Source: Cannabis sativa
Lineage: Eukaryota; Streptophyta; Magnoliopsida; Rosales; Cannabaceae
Length of the DNA stretch: 64,000 nt
Reading direction: 5' to 3'
Assembly (NCBI RefSeq): GCF_029168945.1
Contig: NC_083602.1
Span: 24,787,323 to 24,851,322 of the forward strand
The notes beneath the pieces were generated by a model. The model was not told the origin of the DNA. It searched no databases and was given only the letters and a program-made list of their open reading frames with translations. Shown one piece after another: positions 23,906 through 35,793 of this stretch (position 1 is its first letter; each line of letters begins with the position of its first letter). Made by a program: the position numbers and the translations under genes.

Positions 23906-26640
23906 TAAGTATTTTACCTCTTTTCATAAGTTGGTAGAGACATACTTACTATACCTTTCCTTGAAAAAGTTTTAAGTTTCTTCCTCATCTAATAAGCATT
24001 TAATATTTAAAAAGTTTGACTTTGTTTATTTTATTTCATTTTCTTCTCCTTTTTCTTTTATTTCTTTTAAAGGAAATTTTCACTTATACCTGCAAAATCG
24101 ACATTTGAGTAACTTAGCACTCCAAAGTTAAAAATGAAAGTTATTTACACTAAAAAAAACTTATAAATCATCTCATTTTGATATTTTATTTTATATAAAA
24201 TATACATTTTAAGTTTATACAACTTTTAATTTTTTTGATATTTTATTTTATATAAGATATGTGATTTTAATTTTTACAAAACTTTTTAATTTTTTTCTTT
24301 CTTCTCGTATTCTAAAATAGGTATATGAAAAATAAAAATAAAATATAATTTAAATATTAAGAAAAATTAAAACAAAATATTATAGAATTTTTGTTAAAAT
24401 AATATATATTTTTTATATTATTTACGAAATATATGAAGAAATTAAAATAATTATTAAAATTAATATAAAATAATATAAAAAAATCTAAACAAAATATTAA
24501 GAGTGAGTTTATTTTAAAAAAATTAATTTAAGTTTAATTGTTTTGTGGTATAATTTTGTGGAATGCAAATCTCCAATAAAAAATCACTCTAGCACAATAG
24601 TCTTAAAAAAGTACTATTTAACGCAGCAGTCAACAGTGCAAAAACAGAATAAATTATTTTAAAAATGCTAAAAAATAACAAAAATTTATATTTTTATGAA
24701 ATTCTTTTTTATATATACATTTTTATAAATTTTTTTCAAACAGATTGTTATTTTTAAATTGTTCTAAAAATACTATTATTTATACATTGCCAAAATACAG
24801 TATAAGGTTGAGGCAGTATGAAAATAAATTTATTTTCTCTCTTAAAATTTCAAATTCGTTAAAATGTAAAGGAAAAAAATAGGGATTTTTATAAAAATAT
24901 TGAATTTAGGGTAATATTTTTCAATTTTACTACCACACGGCAGAAATTACATTTATACTGTTTTTTTTTTTTTTTTTATACTATAAACACTAAAAAAAAG
25001 TATGAGACATCCATCTTCCACACTCCCAAACAAAACCACCACAGCAACAACAGAACAACTAGAATATAACCACTAATTCCGACAAGATTGAGCAAAAGTA
25101 GTGAAATCGACGTCAAATAAATAATCGTGACAAAATAACTGTAAAACAACACTAAAACAAATCAAACATAACAAAAGAAAAAATGATTAAAAAAAATAAT
25201 CTGCTGCACAACCTCAACACCAGATGCAAAATCAACTATATTTGCAAGTCCATTCCTAAAAAAATCAGAATAAAAAAACTACTAAAACAAACCTAAAACA
25301 ACACAAAAACAAATGAAGTAGACATAACCGCTTAGAAAAATATAAAAGTACCACACACTCAAAACTCTTTTTTCAGTGAACTCGTCAAATGTATTTATAG
25401 GAGAATCAGAAAAAAAAAAAACTACAAAAATAGCCAAAGAGAATGAAGAAGAAATGAATTTATAGCACCCATCTTCCATACCCACAAACAGAACTACCAT
25501 AACAACACCAAATAAATTAAAATGAGCAGAAGACATAGATATGAGAAAAAAAATCCAAAACATCTACAAGAAAAAAAGAAAAAAAAATGCTAAAATAACT
25601 GAAAAATAACATAAATACCTTTAACACTTTGGGTATCGCAAAAATTTTCATCATCAAGTTCAAATCAGAGTCTGAACCTACAATGATCGGTTTGAAACGT
25701 TTTGATTTTCTCTTTTTCAAAGTGAATAATTGATTTCCTTTTGATTCGAAACTATAAAAGATGTAGGGCTATGAGTTTATTTTTTGAAATATTTCTTACC
25801 CATTTTTAATTTACTAACAAAAGCCAGAGGAAGAAAAAGAAGAAGAAGAAGAAACCAGAACAAAAATAGAAGAAAAAAAAAAGATGAAGAAGAAGAATGG
25901 AACAATAATAACTTTAAATGAGTTTTATGTATCAATTTTTTTTAAATTTTAATTCTTATTAAAAAAATTATCAGATGTGACAACCACTTTCAAATCATCA
26001 TTTATTGTGCCTTATTTGCCACTCTTTTTTTTTTTTTTTTTAAAAAAAAATTGATTGTATTAAAAGAAAGGGTCTACCAACAATATAATAAGCAACATCA
26101 CATCGAACTTTTTTACTAATTCTTTTTAATTTAAAAAAGCACATAAAAAAGATAAATAAAGTGTACAGTATATACACGCAAGTTTTATAATATTTTAAAA
26201 AAGACAGTATATAAAGTGTATAGTAAAAAAGTAAAAACTGCCGTGTGACATTATAAAAGTAATAAAATGTCAAAATACATTCTACAATGTAAAAACTTTA
26301 AAAAAATCCGTAATTTATAAAAAAATTAAGAAAACTTACAAAATTTTGGTTAACTTTTACAAAAATAAAGTCATACAGAAATCTTTTCAAAAATATTATG
26401 TTTTTATAAAACAACAGTGGAACACAAAACAGAACAACTAAAAATAATAGTAGAACAACAGTGAAAACTTAATATAATACACAGTATTTTTGAACAAAAA
26501 TATAGTATTTTAAAAAAATTCCACCCCACAATATAAAAGTAAAAAAATTAAAAATTTGATGTAATTATCTCAAAAAATAATACGATTTTAAGTAGGAGAA
26601 AGAAAAGAAACGGAAAAAAGAAAAATTTAACGGGCTTTGG
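23906..26640. other. AT-rich intergenic DNA, probably decayed transposon material
   Basis: This 2.7-kb stretch is very AT-rich and has no supportable gene. It holds long T/A runs (near 24,960 and 26,025), a purine-rich GAA microsatellite-like tract (25,830-25,905), and a degenerate direct repeat of a phrase around CCATCTTCCA (near 25,010 and 25,470). The open frames here are low-complexity artefacts. Confidence 0.4.
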
Positions 26641-26846
26641 AGAATGAGCCCACAAAGTAGTGGCCCGTATACAAAGCCCAGGAAGAGATTTAAGAAACAC
26701 GAGGAAGGTGCCCTAGGGGTTTATGCATGTAAATGTGTAGATTAGTCTACTTGTGTAATTGGATGCATATTACTCAGTCACTTCCTCCGCTTCTCAAACT
26801 CAAAAAACCCTAGCACCTCTACTCCACTCTTCTATTCTCTCCAACC
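26641..26846 (+). promoter_or_regulatory. RPS3A promoter with site II boxes and telo-box
   Basis: Two TGGGCT site II boxes are present in reverse orientation (26,647-26,652 and 26,675-26,680). A telo-box AAACCCTA lies at 26,805-26,812, followed by a CT-rich leader up to the ATG. Site II plus telo-box is the classic signature of plant ribosomal-protein promoters and links expression to cell growth. Confidence 0.75.
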
Positions 26847-28814
<1,968 letters not shown>

Positions 28815-29217
28815 TGAAATTCAAAATTTCTCTTTTCGATTAAATTAGGAACATTTAAGCCAGTTTGTTCAATTTTGCGGGTTTGTGTTTGACAAGTAGT
28901 AGAATTTGTATTGATGGAAATTTTGCTCTTGTAAGACTTAACAGGCATGGTCATGTATTATCTTTTGCTTTTTCTCTTCATATTTATAGATTCCTTTACA
29001 TGTTTTATGCCTGAGTATTTTGTGTTGAGAAAGTTATGCTTATGATTTATTTAATAATTAAGTAATTAATTGTATTAATTAGGGAAATTATTTCATATAC
29101 TATTTTTTTAATTTTTTTTTCTTTAAATTTACGGTTTGAGTTTTTAAAGTGGTTCCAGCGCTAGTTGCAATAGGGGTTTCTGTACGATTTTTTGTTGCAA
29201 TTTAAGTTGCAGCGCTA
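28815..29217 (+). other. RPS3A 3' flank
   Basis: This holds the probable 3' UTR followed by AT-rich DNA. A short phrase GCGCTAGTTGCAATAG occurs twice near its right end (about 29,158 and 29,212), just before the larger tandem duplication. No gene is visible. Confidence 0.35.
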
Positions 29218-30136
29218 GTTGCAATAGAGGTTTTTATGTTGAATTTTGTAAAAATACAAAAGAAACTGTTTTGAAGTGTAAAAATGAAAAAAGTCCCTTT
29301 TTTTTATTATCCTTCGATATATTAAAGTTGCTAGGTCATATTTGAAAATGGAACGAAAAGTGGTCTTCACGTATTGGTTTTCAAACCTTTCAAACCAAAC
29401 CAGTATAACAGTACCAACTAAATTATCAAATTAAATATCAAAACAAATTAAATTAATTCATTAATTTGGTTCAAAATTATGGTTTGTATGTTGTACTTTT
29501 AATTTTTTTTTACAATAATTGTTTATTTTTTAATAATTTTATTTACTTTTAACAAGTTTGTTGTACATAAAAAATTATTATCATAACAATATTAAGTCAA
29601 TATTAATATTTTACTTAAAATTATTACTAAATATTAATATTTCGTTCACAAAAATTTTAAAATTGTGATCGAATATTTTAAACAGGTTGCAATAGGGGTT
29701 TCTATGTAGAATTTCGTAAAAATACAAAAGAAACTGTTTGAAGTGTAAAAATAAAAAAAATCTCTTTCTTTTATTATCTTTCGATATATTAAAGTTGCTG
29801 GGTCATATTTGAAAATAGAACGAAAAGTAGTGTTCACGTATTGGTTTTCAAACCAAACCAGTATAACAGTACCAACTAAATTATCAAAACAAACTAAATT
29901 AATTCATGGATTAATTTGGTTCAAAATTATGGTTTGTATGTTGTACTTTTAATTTTTTTTTACAATAATTGTTTATTTTTTTAATAATTTTATTTACTTT
30001 TAACAAGTTTGTTGTACATAAAAAAATATTATCATAACAATATTAAGTCAATATTAATATTTTACTTAAAATTGTTACTAAATATTAATATTTAGTTCAC
30101 AAAAATTTTAAAATTGTGATCGAATATTTTAAACAG
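29218..30136. repeat. tandem duplication, two units of 468 and 451 bp
   Basis: Unit one is 29,218-29,685 and unit two is 29,686-30,136. Both begin GTTGCAATAG and end ATTTTAAACAG, and they share long identical stretches such as TTCGATATATTAAAGTTGCT and TTCACGTATTGGTTTTCAAA. Differences are point changes and small indels, one being a roughly 20-bp loss in the second unit. The content is non-coding and AT-rich. The TTGGTTT/AAACCAAA phrases recall hAT-type non-autonomous DNA, but no ends were found. Confidence 0.8.
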
Positions 30137-30319
30137 TTTGGATTAACCAAATCATTCACGATTTAGTTTGATTCGATTCAAATTGATTGGAATTTGAAAC
30201 TATACATTACAAATTATATGAACATCCTAATAAAAAATTGATAATTACTAATTTATATATTATATAATTTTTACTCAAACTTCTTAAAGATATTGTCTTA
30301 TGGTTAAATGTGTTATTAC

Positions 30320-30606
30320 ATAAGTGGTGATTACACAATTAGGTGTAATTGAAGGTTTTTACAATTTTGTCCGTTTGTAAATTAGTTGTGTAATTATAAG
30401 TAACTAAGAAGTTAAGTCAATATAATTACTAAGTTTTTTTAATTTTAAATATTAAGTAATTAAATTTATTGTTTTTTTATTATAATTAATTACTAATTAT
30501 TTTATCAATTCTCATGGGACTATAAGAATTAAAAAGCGTAATTAGAGCCCACAATTACCTCTAATTATATAATTACTATGTAATTATTATTATGTAATTA
30601 CTATGT
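30320..30606. mobile_element. MITE-like block with degenerate inverted ends
   Basis: The left part (ATTACACAATTAGG) and the right part read in reverse (ATTATATAATTAGA) are similar, and TAATTAC phrases are repeated. This is a common look of AT-rich MITEs. No clean target duplication was identified. Confidence 0.35.
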
Positions 30607-30619
30607 AGCGGTTTTGAAG

Positions 30620-30780
30620 AGGCTGTACTATGAGGCCCCATCATCAATCATGGATCGTGCTACAAGCATGTTTGCTAATTGCACTTTCATAAACAGTGGG
30701 TTGTTGTGAGGGTAATGGACTTGTGTAGAATCAACATCACTGAATGATACAACCGTGTCGTCCAGACATGGCTGGTAAGC
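30620..30780 (-). pseudogene. Tat-type Ty3/gypsy protease fragment (second copy)
   Basis: The minus-strand translation has VHYPHNNPLFMKVQLAN followed by a MIDDGAS segment. This matches the protease start of Tat-lineage elements and the other fragment at 33,983-34,376 (VHFPHNNPL). It lies downstream of the RT remnant on the minus strand, so it belongs to a rearranged or different copy. Confidence 0.65.
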
Positions 30781-30829
30781 CTCTTCGCACTCATTAGTTA
30801 ATTAAATTTTTTTTCTTCCACGAAGGATG

Positions 30830-31640
30830 TTAAAAATCGAAATGCATTTGTCAGTTTCTTTGGACACAAACTTGCTAAGTGCTGCAATTATTTCGGTTAA
30901 AATTTGGACGTCGTTATGTTTTCTTAAGGAAGGCATGTCTAGAAGATTATCTATCTTCTCCGGATATGCTTAAATTCCGTGGAAATTGACGATGAAACCT
31001 AAGAATTTCCCTAAAAACTCTAAAGGTATATTTCTTCAAGTTCAGTTTCATTTCGTATCTCCCAATTATCAAGAAGCCCTCCTCTAAATCACTTCCATGC
31101 TCCCCCAAAAGTCTTTTACTTCACCAGTATATCGTCGACATACAATTCCATGTTTTTTTCCCAAGGCATCCTTAAACATCTTCCTCACTAAGCGTTGATA
31201 GGTCACTCTACCATTCTGGAGCCCGAAGGGCATCACAAGGTAGCAGTATATTACTTTTTCTATTTGAAAACTAGTGTGCTCTTGGTCTGCTACGTACATT
31301 TTGATCTGGTTATAGCCAAAGTATGCATACATGAAGCATAGAAGTTTGTATTTGGGCGTCGCATCCACCATCTGGTCTATCTAGGGGAGCGAGAAACAAT
31401 CTTTTGGATAGACTTTGAATAGGTTCGCAAAGTCAATACACATCCTCCAGGTTCCATTTGGCTTTCAGACAAAAAAAATGAGTTAGCAAGCCACACCAGG
31501 TATAGAGCTTCACTGAGGAACTCTATGGATGTCAACTTCTCTACCTCCACCTTCACGGCTTTTGAACATACCGGATCTAACGATCTCCGCTTCTATTGGA
31601 TTGGATCTGCGTTCGAATCTATGTTTAGGTTATGGAAAAT
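30830..31640 (-). pseudogene. Tat-type Ty3/gypsy reverse transcriptase fragment
   Basis: The minus-strand reading starts near 31,470 with GTWRMCIDFANL and PKDCFSLP, then has QMVDATPKYK, YCYLVMPFGLQNG, VTYQRLV and, downstream, GRYEMKLNLKK. These are RT blocks of the Tat/Retand lineage. A TAG near 31,380 interrupts the PRID block. The YVDD box is replaced by a scrambled CRRYTG stretch (near 31,130), so the enzyme is dead. Confidence 0.75.
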
Positions 31641-32120
31641 TACATGGGGACTGATCCTCGTCGTATATGCATGGCTCCACACTAGGAAACCAAGTTGGCT
31701 TTGATTTTTGTCACTATTTTTCTTTGACTACTAGAGGCAGCTTCCGTCCCACATTGATGACTTTGGTGGGATCCGTCTCGCTGATGAAAATTCTTCCACA
31801 TCCTCTAGTGGTTCAATCATTCTTTCCACTCCCACTCAAAGATCTAACTCATCTTTTTCCCAGACTACCCGTAGTATTAGATGGACATGTATCTCAAGAT
31901 TTTGTTCTCCAGTTTCTTCTCCCACCATGAAAACGTTTTTGGCGGAGACACTATACCACTTGAATGTACTCTTTTGGTCACCCCTCACCGTTCCAGCACT
32001 TCTGTTGTCACACAGAAACTTCATAAACAGATGCCAGATGGAAGTCATCGCTCTGATTTCAACTAGGATAGGCCGTCCTAAAATAGTGTTGTAGGCGGTA
32101 GGGCAGTCCACTACAACGAA
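31641..32120 (-). pseudogene. Tat-type protease-to-RT linker
   Basis: The minus-strand frame contains VDCPTAYNTILGRPILVEIR and VRGDQ, the conserved block after the protease in Tat-lineage polyproteins. It is cut at 32,120 by the solo LTR, and the coding text resumes on the other side of it. Confidence 0.75.
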
Positions 32121-33977
32121 TGTGATGCCCTAACCCGTAAGGCGTCACATGTGTGCTTTATAAATTAGTTTATAATAATAAACTAAGGTTTTAAGAAAGA
32201 GTTGATTAATTAAAACTTTGGAAAATTAATTAAAGTATAACATAGATTCCTTGTTAAATGTATTACTAGATTCGGGGATTCCCTTAGTTATAAAATTTTA
32301 CTAAAATACCACCATAATAGTTTATTACAAAAAATTATTATATACTCAAAATATTACAAAAGACGGATCCTGTCAACTAAGTCACAAAGCACCCGTGAGT
32401 CACAAAGACTCAAAAAGAAAAGTAGGTAACACAAACATCATGTATAGCATAAAGTACTAAATAACAATGAACATGCATTGAAACATATAATTTAAGAAAC
32501 TATTCACATTGTAATCAACTATTTGTCTAATAAGACAATCTAATCCTAATACTTTATAAAGCATACTTAACCCTCATTACCAATGAGTTTCTAATGTCAC
32601 TATCGTGGCCTAATGAAGCAACCGATAAGTAAGAAACTTAATAGCGGTTCAAATGAGAGGAATAACTCTTTCTAAATAACGGTAATTACCGTATCTTACT
32701 TTTGACATGCTATGCGGTACAATTGACTTTTCTTACCTTAGTCCAAAGTCAGGTGTGCGGGCTGACCTGAGTGGAATGGTGCTCGACGATCTCGGGCCCT
32801 ATGTCATGACAATGGCAACTTGATAAATAACTTAATCAAACCCGTAATAGGTCCTAAACTTAAAACGAGATAAACCCCTATCAATAATATCTTGGAAAAA
32901 TAACCTAAATATTAATAAAATATGAAAACCTAGGTACTGGAAGAACACCACAAACAACTCATCGTTTTCAGAAAATGGGGTTTCCCACTAGGTCAAAAGG
33001 TTAACCGTTTTCATAGTACCTGTAGAAACAGTTAACCGTTTCCCACTGCAGAAACAAACAAACCCTGATTTTTGTGTTAAAACTAACACAAAACTCTTCC
33101 AAACCTAATCAAATTTTCTAGATTAATATAATATCATATATACAACATATCTCAATACTAAAAACCAACATTTAACTTAAAATTACAAAAACACCATGGT
33201 TGAGTGAGTTTTTCAGTTCTTGAACTCAACTCACCCAACCAAAGCATAACAACCCCTTATCTCATGTAATTAAAGCTTTAAACAACCTTGAATTAAGCCT
33301 AAGAACATGCTCTGAACTCAACAAAATCTATTGACCCAAAATCATGCAAAATTCTTAAAATTCTCAACCCTAAACCCTAGAAATCATTAATAACAAGTGA
33401 AGAAATTTACCTCAAGCTTTTGGACAGCTCCTAGTGTTGATTTTCAGCAAGAAATGGACTAAAATTAGGGATGAAAAGCTGGGTTTTCCTCTGGTTTTTC
33501 TTGAACCAAAGGAGAGAGAGTGAGAAAAAGATGAGTATTTTGTGTGTGATACAATTTGATCCTATCTCTTAATTAACTAATCCAATAAATTAAATCAAAT
33601 AAAAAAATCTTATTCAGCTAGGACTAACTAGAATTTCAAGTAAAACAAAAGGTAAAACCTAGAAAATTATTATTTTACCTTTATTTTAACACTCAACTGA
33701 TGACTTAGGGGTATTTTGGTCAAAGCCAAACCATCAAGTTTTCACGCTCATCGAACTCGAAAATATTTTATTTTAAAAATGATATATATAATACCCACAT
33801 GTTATAATAAAATCTCTGTAATTAATAAATTACGCTCATTTAATCATTTTCTCAAAAGTCACTAATTATCTCATAATTGGCTTTAGTAAGATTATAATCT
33901 TACCCTAATATTCTCATAGCTACATATTTAATAAAATATGTCCAATTAAATATAATCACACTTTTTGGGATATTACA
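32121..33977 (-). mobile_element. solo LTR (Ty3/gypsy, Tekay-like), 1,857 bp
   Basis: The block begins TGTGATGCCC and ends GATATTACA, so it has TG and CA termini. It is flanked by ACGAA (32,116-32,120) and ACAAA (33,978-33,982), a 5-bp target duplication with one difference. Read on the minus strand it has the same landmarks as the Tekay LTR elsewhere in the window: the phrase around ACCAAAATACCCCTAAG, then a CCACTCAGGTC/GCACACCTGA phrase towards its 3' end. It interrupts the Tat polyprotein between the protease and the VDCPTAYN block. No internal region remains. Confidence 0.85.
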
Positions 33978-34376
33978 ACAAATGTCTACTATTTTAATGC
34001 GTATGAAGTGTTACTTCTAGCTATACCCCCATTCAATGTAACTCGGAGTTGCATCTTCCCCATAGGCAACAGTGAGTCTCCATTAAAGCCCTAAATTTGG
34101 ATTGGGCAAGGTGTAAGGTTTTTTTTAAGTAACCCGATCGCCTGGAATGCGACTTTAAATAGGATATTGATTGAACTCCTATTGTCCACCAAAATTTGAG
34201 ACATTCTCTTATTGGCAATTTGAGTCTTAATCACCAACGGGTTGTTATGGGGAAAATGTACATGTCTAGCATCCTCTTTCGTGAAAGTAATGGGTAGGCT
34301 CATCATACGCAACCTTTGTGTAGGCATTTGTACTAAGGTGCACATCTCCCCTTCTTGTTCACGTTCATTGAGATAC
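33978..34376 (-). pseudogene. Tat-type Ty3/gypsy protease fragment
   Basis: The minus-strand translation reads ITFTKEDARHVHFPHNNPL and IANKRMSQILVDNRSSINIL, the Tat-lineage protease, with the family D-S/T-G active site changed to VDNRSS. It ends abruptly at 34,376, where the SIRE array begins, so the array inserted into this gene. Confidence 0.8.
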
Positions 34377-35505
34377 TGAAAAACTTTATTTTTACGAATG
34401 TCAGTTGTATATAAGAAAATATAAAAACTGTAAGCGTTTGCAGCAGCAGAAAGTAATTCTGCTACAGCAAAACTAAACAGGCAGAATATAAAATATTTGC
34501 AGAAAAATAAATAACTTGACACAAGAGATTTATACGTGGTATCAGTGTTCTCACGAACACTCCTAGTCCACGGGGCCACGCCCAGAGAATGAAATCAATT
34601 AATAAAGTATCAAAATTACAAAGACAATTGACTTAAACAAGTTTAGACTCCCTCTAAAGTATTGCCGCAATCCTTTGTAATCCACTTTATGAATCTGACT
34701 TCTTGAAACACCTTCAAGCCCGAACTCCCTTCGTCTTTGAAGTGTGAGTGCTTACTTCCTCCCGAAGTAAGGCTTCAACAAGTCTTCTCCCGAAGACCAA
34801 GTGCTTACTTCCTCCCGAAGTAAGGCTTTATCAAGTCTTCTCCCGAAGACCAATCTCTTATTCAGTCAAGTAGTTCTTCACAACCTCTAGGATAGAGTAA
34901 GAACAGAAATAGAACAACTAGAACCTAGATGAACAACTAGGCTCTCACAAAACAAAGAAACACTCTCTTCTCTCAAAAGATAAATGTAAAAAATGAATAA
35001 TGGAAGAGGTAATTTGAATGGTTGCTCTCTAGGCTCTATTTATAGAACATAGAAACCAAAGAGGCAACCACAAGTTCGAATTAGCAGCTGTACAAAAAAT
35101 TTCCTAAGAAAACACGATCTGCTACATCAGATTCGGATGCTGACGCAGCAGATCTGACCAGAAACGGGAAACTTGCTAAAATCAGGTCCGATCCTCTATC
35201 AATGCTAGATTCCTGCCAAAAGCAGATTAGATATTCTGATTGTATCAAGATACAATCGAAATTAATAAGGAAAAGGCAATAATCAAAGTTTCCCTAAAAA
35301 AGATAACTTTCCAAAAGAGAATTCCTTCTCTTTTGAGAAGTTTTCAACAAAGGAAAGTTCAGCTGAAAGTGCAACTTTCCAACCAAGGAAAATGGCTACT
35401 AAAAACCGAATTTAAAAGGTAAGAAATCGAAAATGAATGCATAGCAATCTTACCATAAATGGAAAAATTATTTTGTCACCTAACTTGCCAAAAAAAGACT
35501 TTACA
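34377..35505 (-). repeat. LTR 1 (3' LTR of unit 1, left border of array)
   Basis: The LTR is 1,129 bp; in plus-strand orientation it starts TGAAAAACTTTA and ends GACTTTACA. On the minus strand a TATA box CTATAAATAG lies at 35,045-35,036. The leader part contains a 53-bp tandem repeat (34,748-34,800 and 34,801-34,853). The first 25 bases at the outer border differ from LTRs 2-4. The neighbouring bases GATAC are the candidate target site. Confidence 0.93.
34748..34853 (-). repeat. 53-bp tandem repeat with stem-loops in LTR 1
   Basis: Two adjacent 53-bp units each contain two perfect inverted repeats: CTTACTTC / GAAGTAAG around a 5-nt loop, and GTCTTC / GAAGAC around a 4-nt loop. In the transcript all four loops present GGGA. 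The same array occurs in LTRs 2, 3 and 4, starting at 43,821, 52,885 and 62,273. Confidence 0.85.
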
Positions 35506-35730
35506 ATCTCCCCCTTTGGCACTTTAGATGAACAAAATAATTTTTAACATAAAGTACCTGCAAGGCAAAGTTAGCAAGAGCAAAAGATACTACTCCCCCT
35601 GAGTAACACAATCGAATATCACAAAGAAACCAAAAAACATGCTAACTTTAAAAGATATGTTCACAAGTACTAACCAACCACAACTCCCCCTGGAAAATAA
35701 ATATCTCTCCCCCTTTTTGTTTATCGGAGT
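35506..35730 (-). other. multiple polypurine tracts of unit 1
   Basis: The PPT next to the LTR reads AAAGGGGGAGAT on the minus strand. Three more GGGGGAG motifs follow within about 220 bp (near 35,597, 35,688 and 35,712). Multiplied PPTs upstream of the 3' LTR are a known Sirevirus trait. The same cluster is seen at 44,578-44,800, 53,638-53,860 and 63,030-63,250. Confidence 0.75.
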
Positions 35731-35793
35731 GCCAAAGTAGAAAAAGAAAGAAAAATAGATATAAGTTTAATCAAAAAACAAAGGAGAAACAAC

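Noticed and set aside
25282..26273. Several open frames of 60-90 codons rich in Phe, Tyr and Leu.
   Set aside because: They are translations of AT-rich low-complexity DNA with no family resemblance, and their frames end at random.
34748..34853. Short regular repeats resembling a CRISPR array.
   Set aside because: There are only two adjacent 53-bp units with no spacers, inside a retrotransposon LTR of a plant genome.
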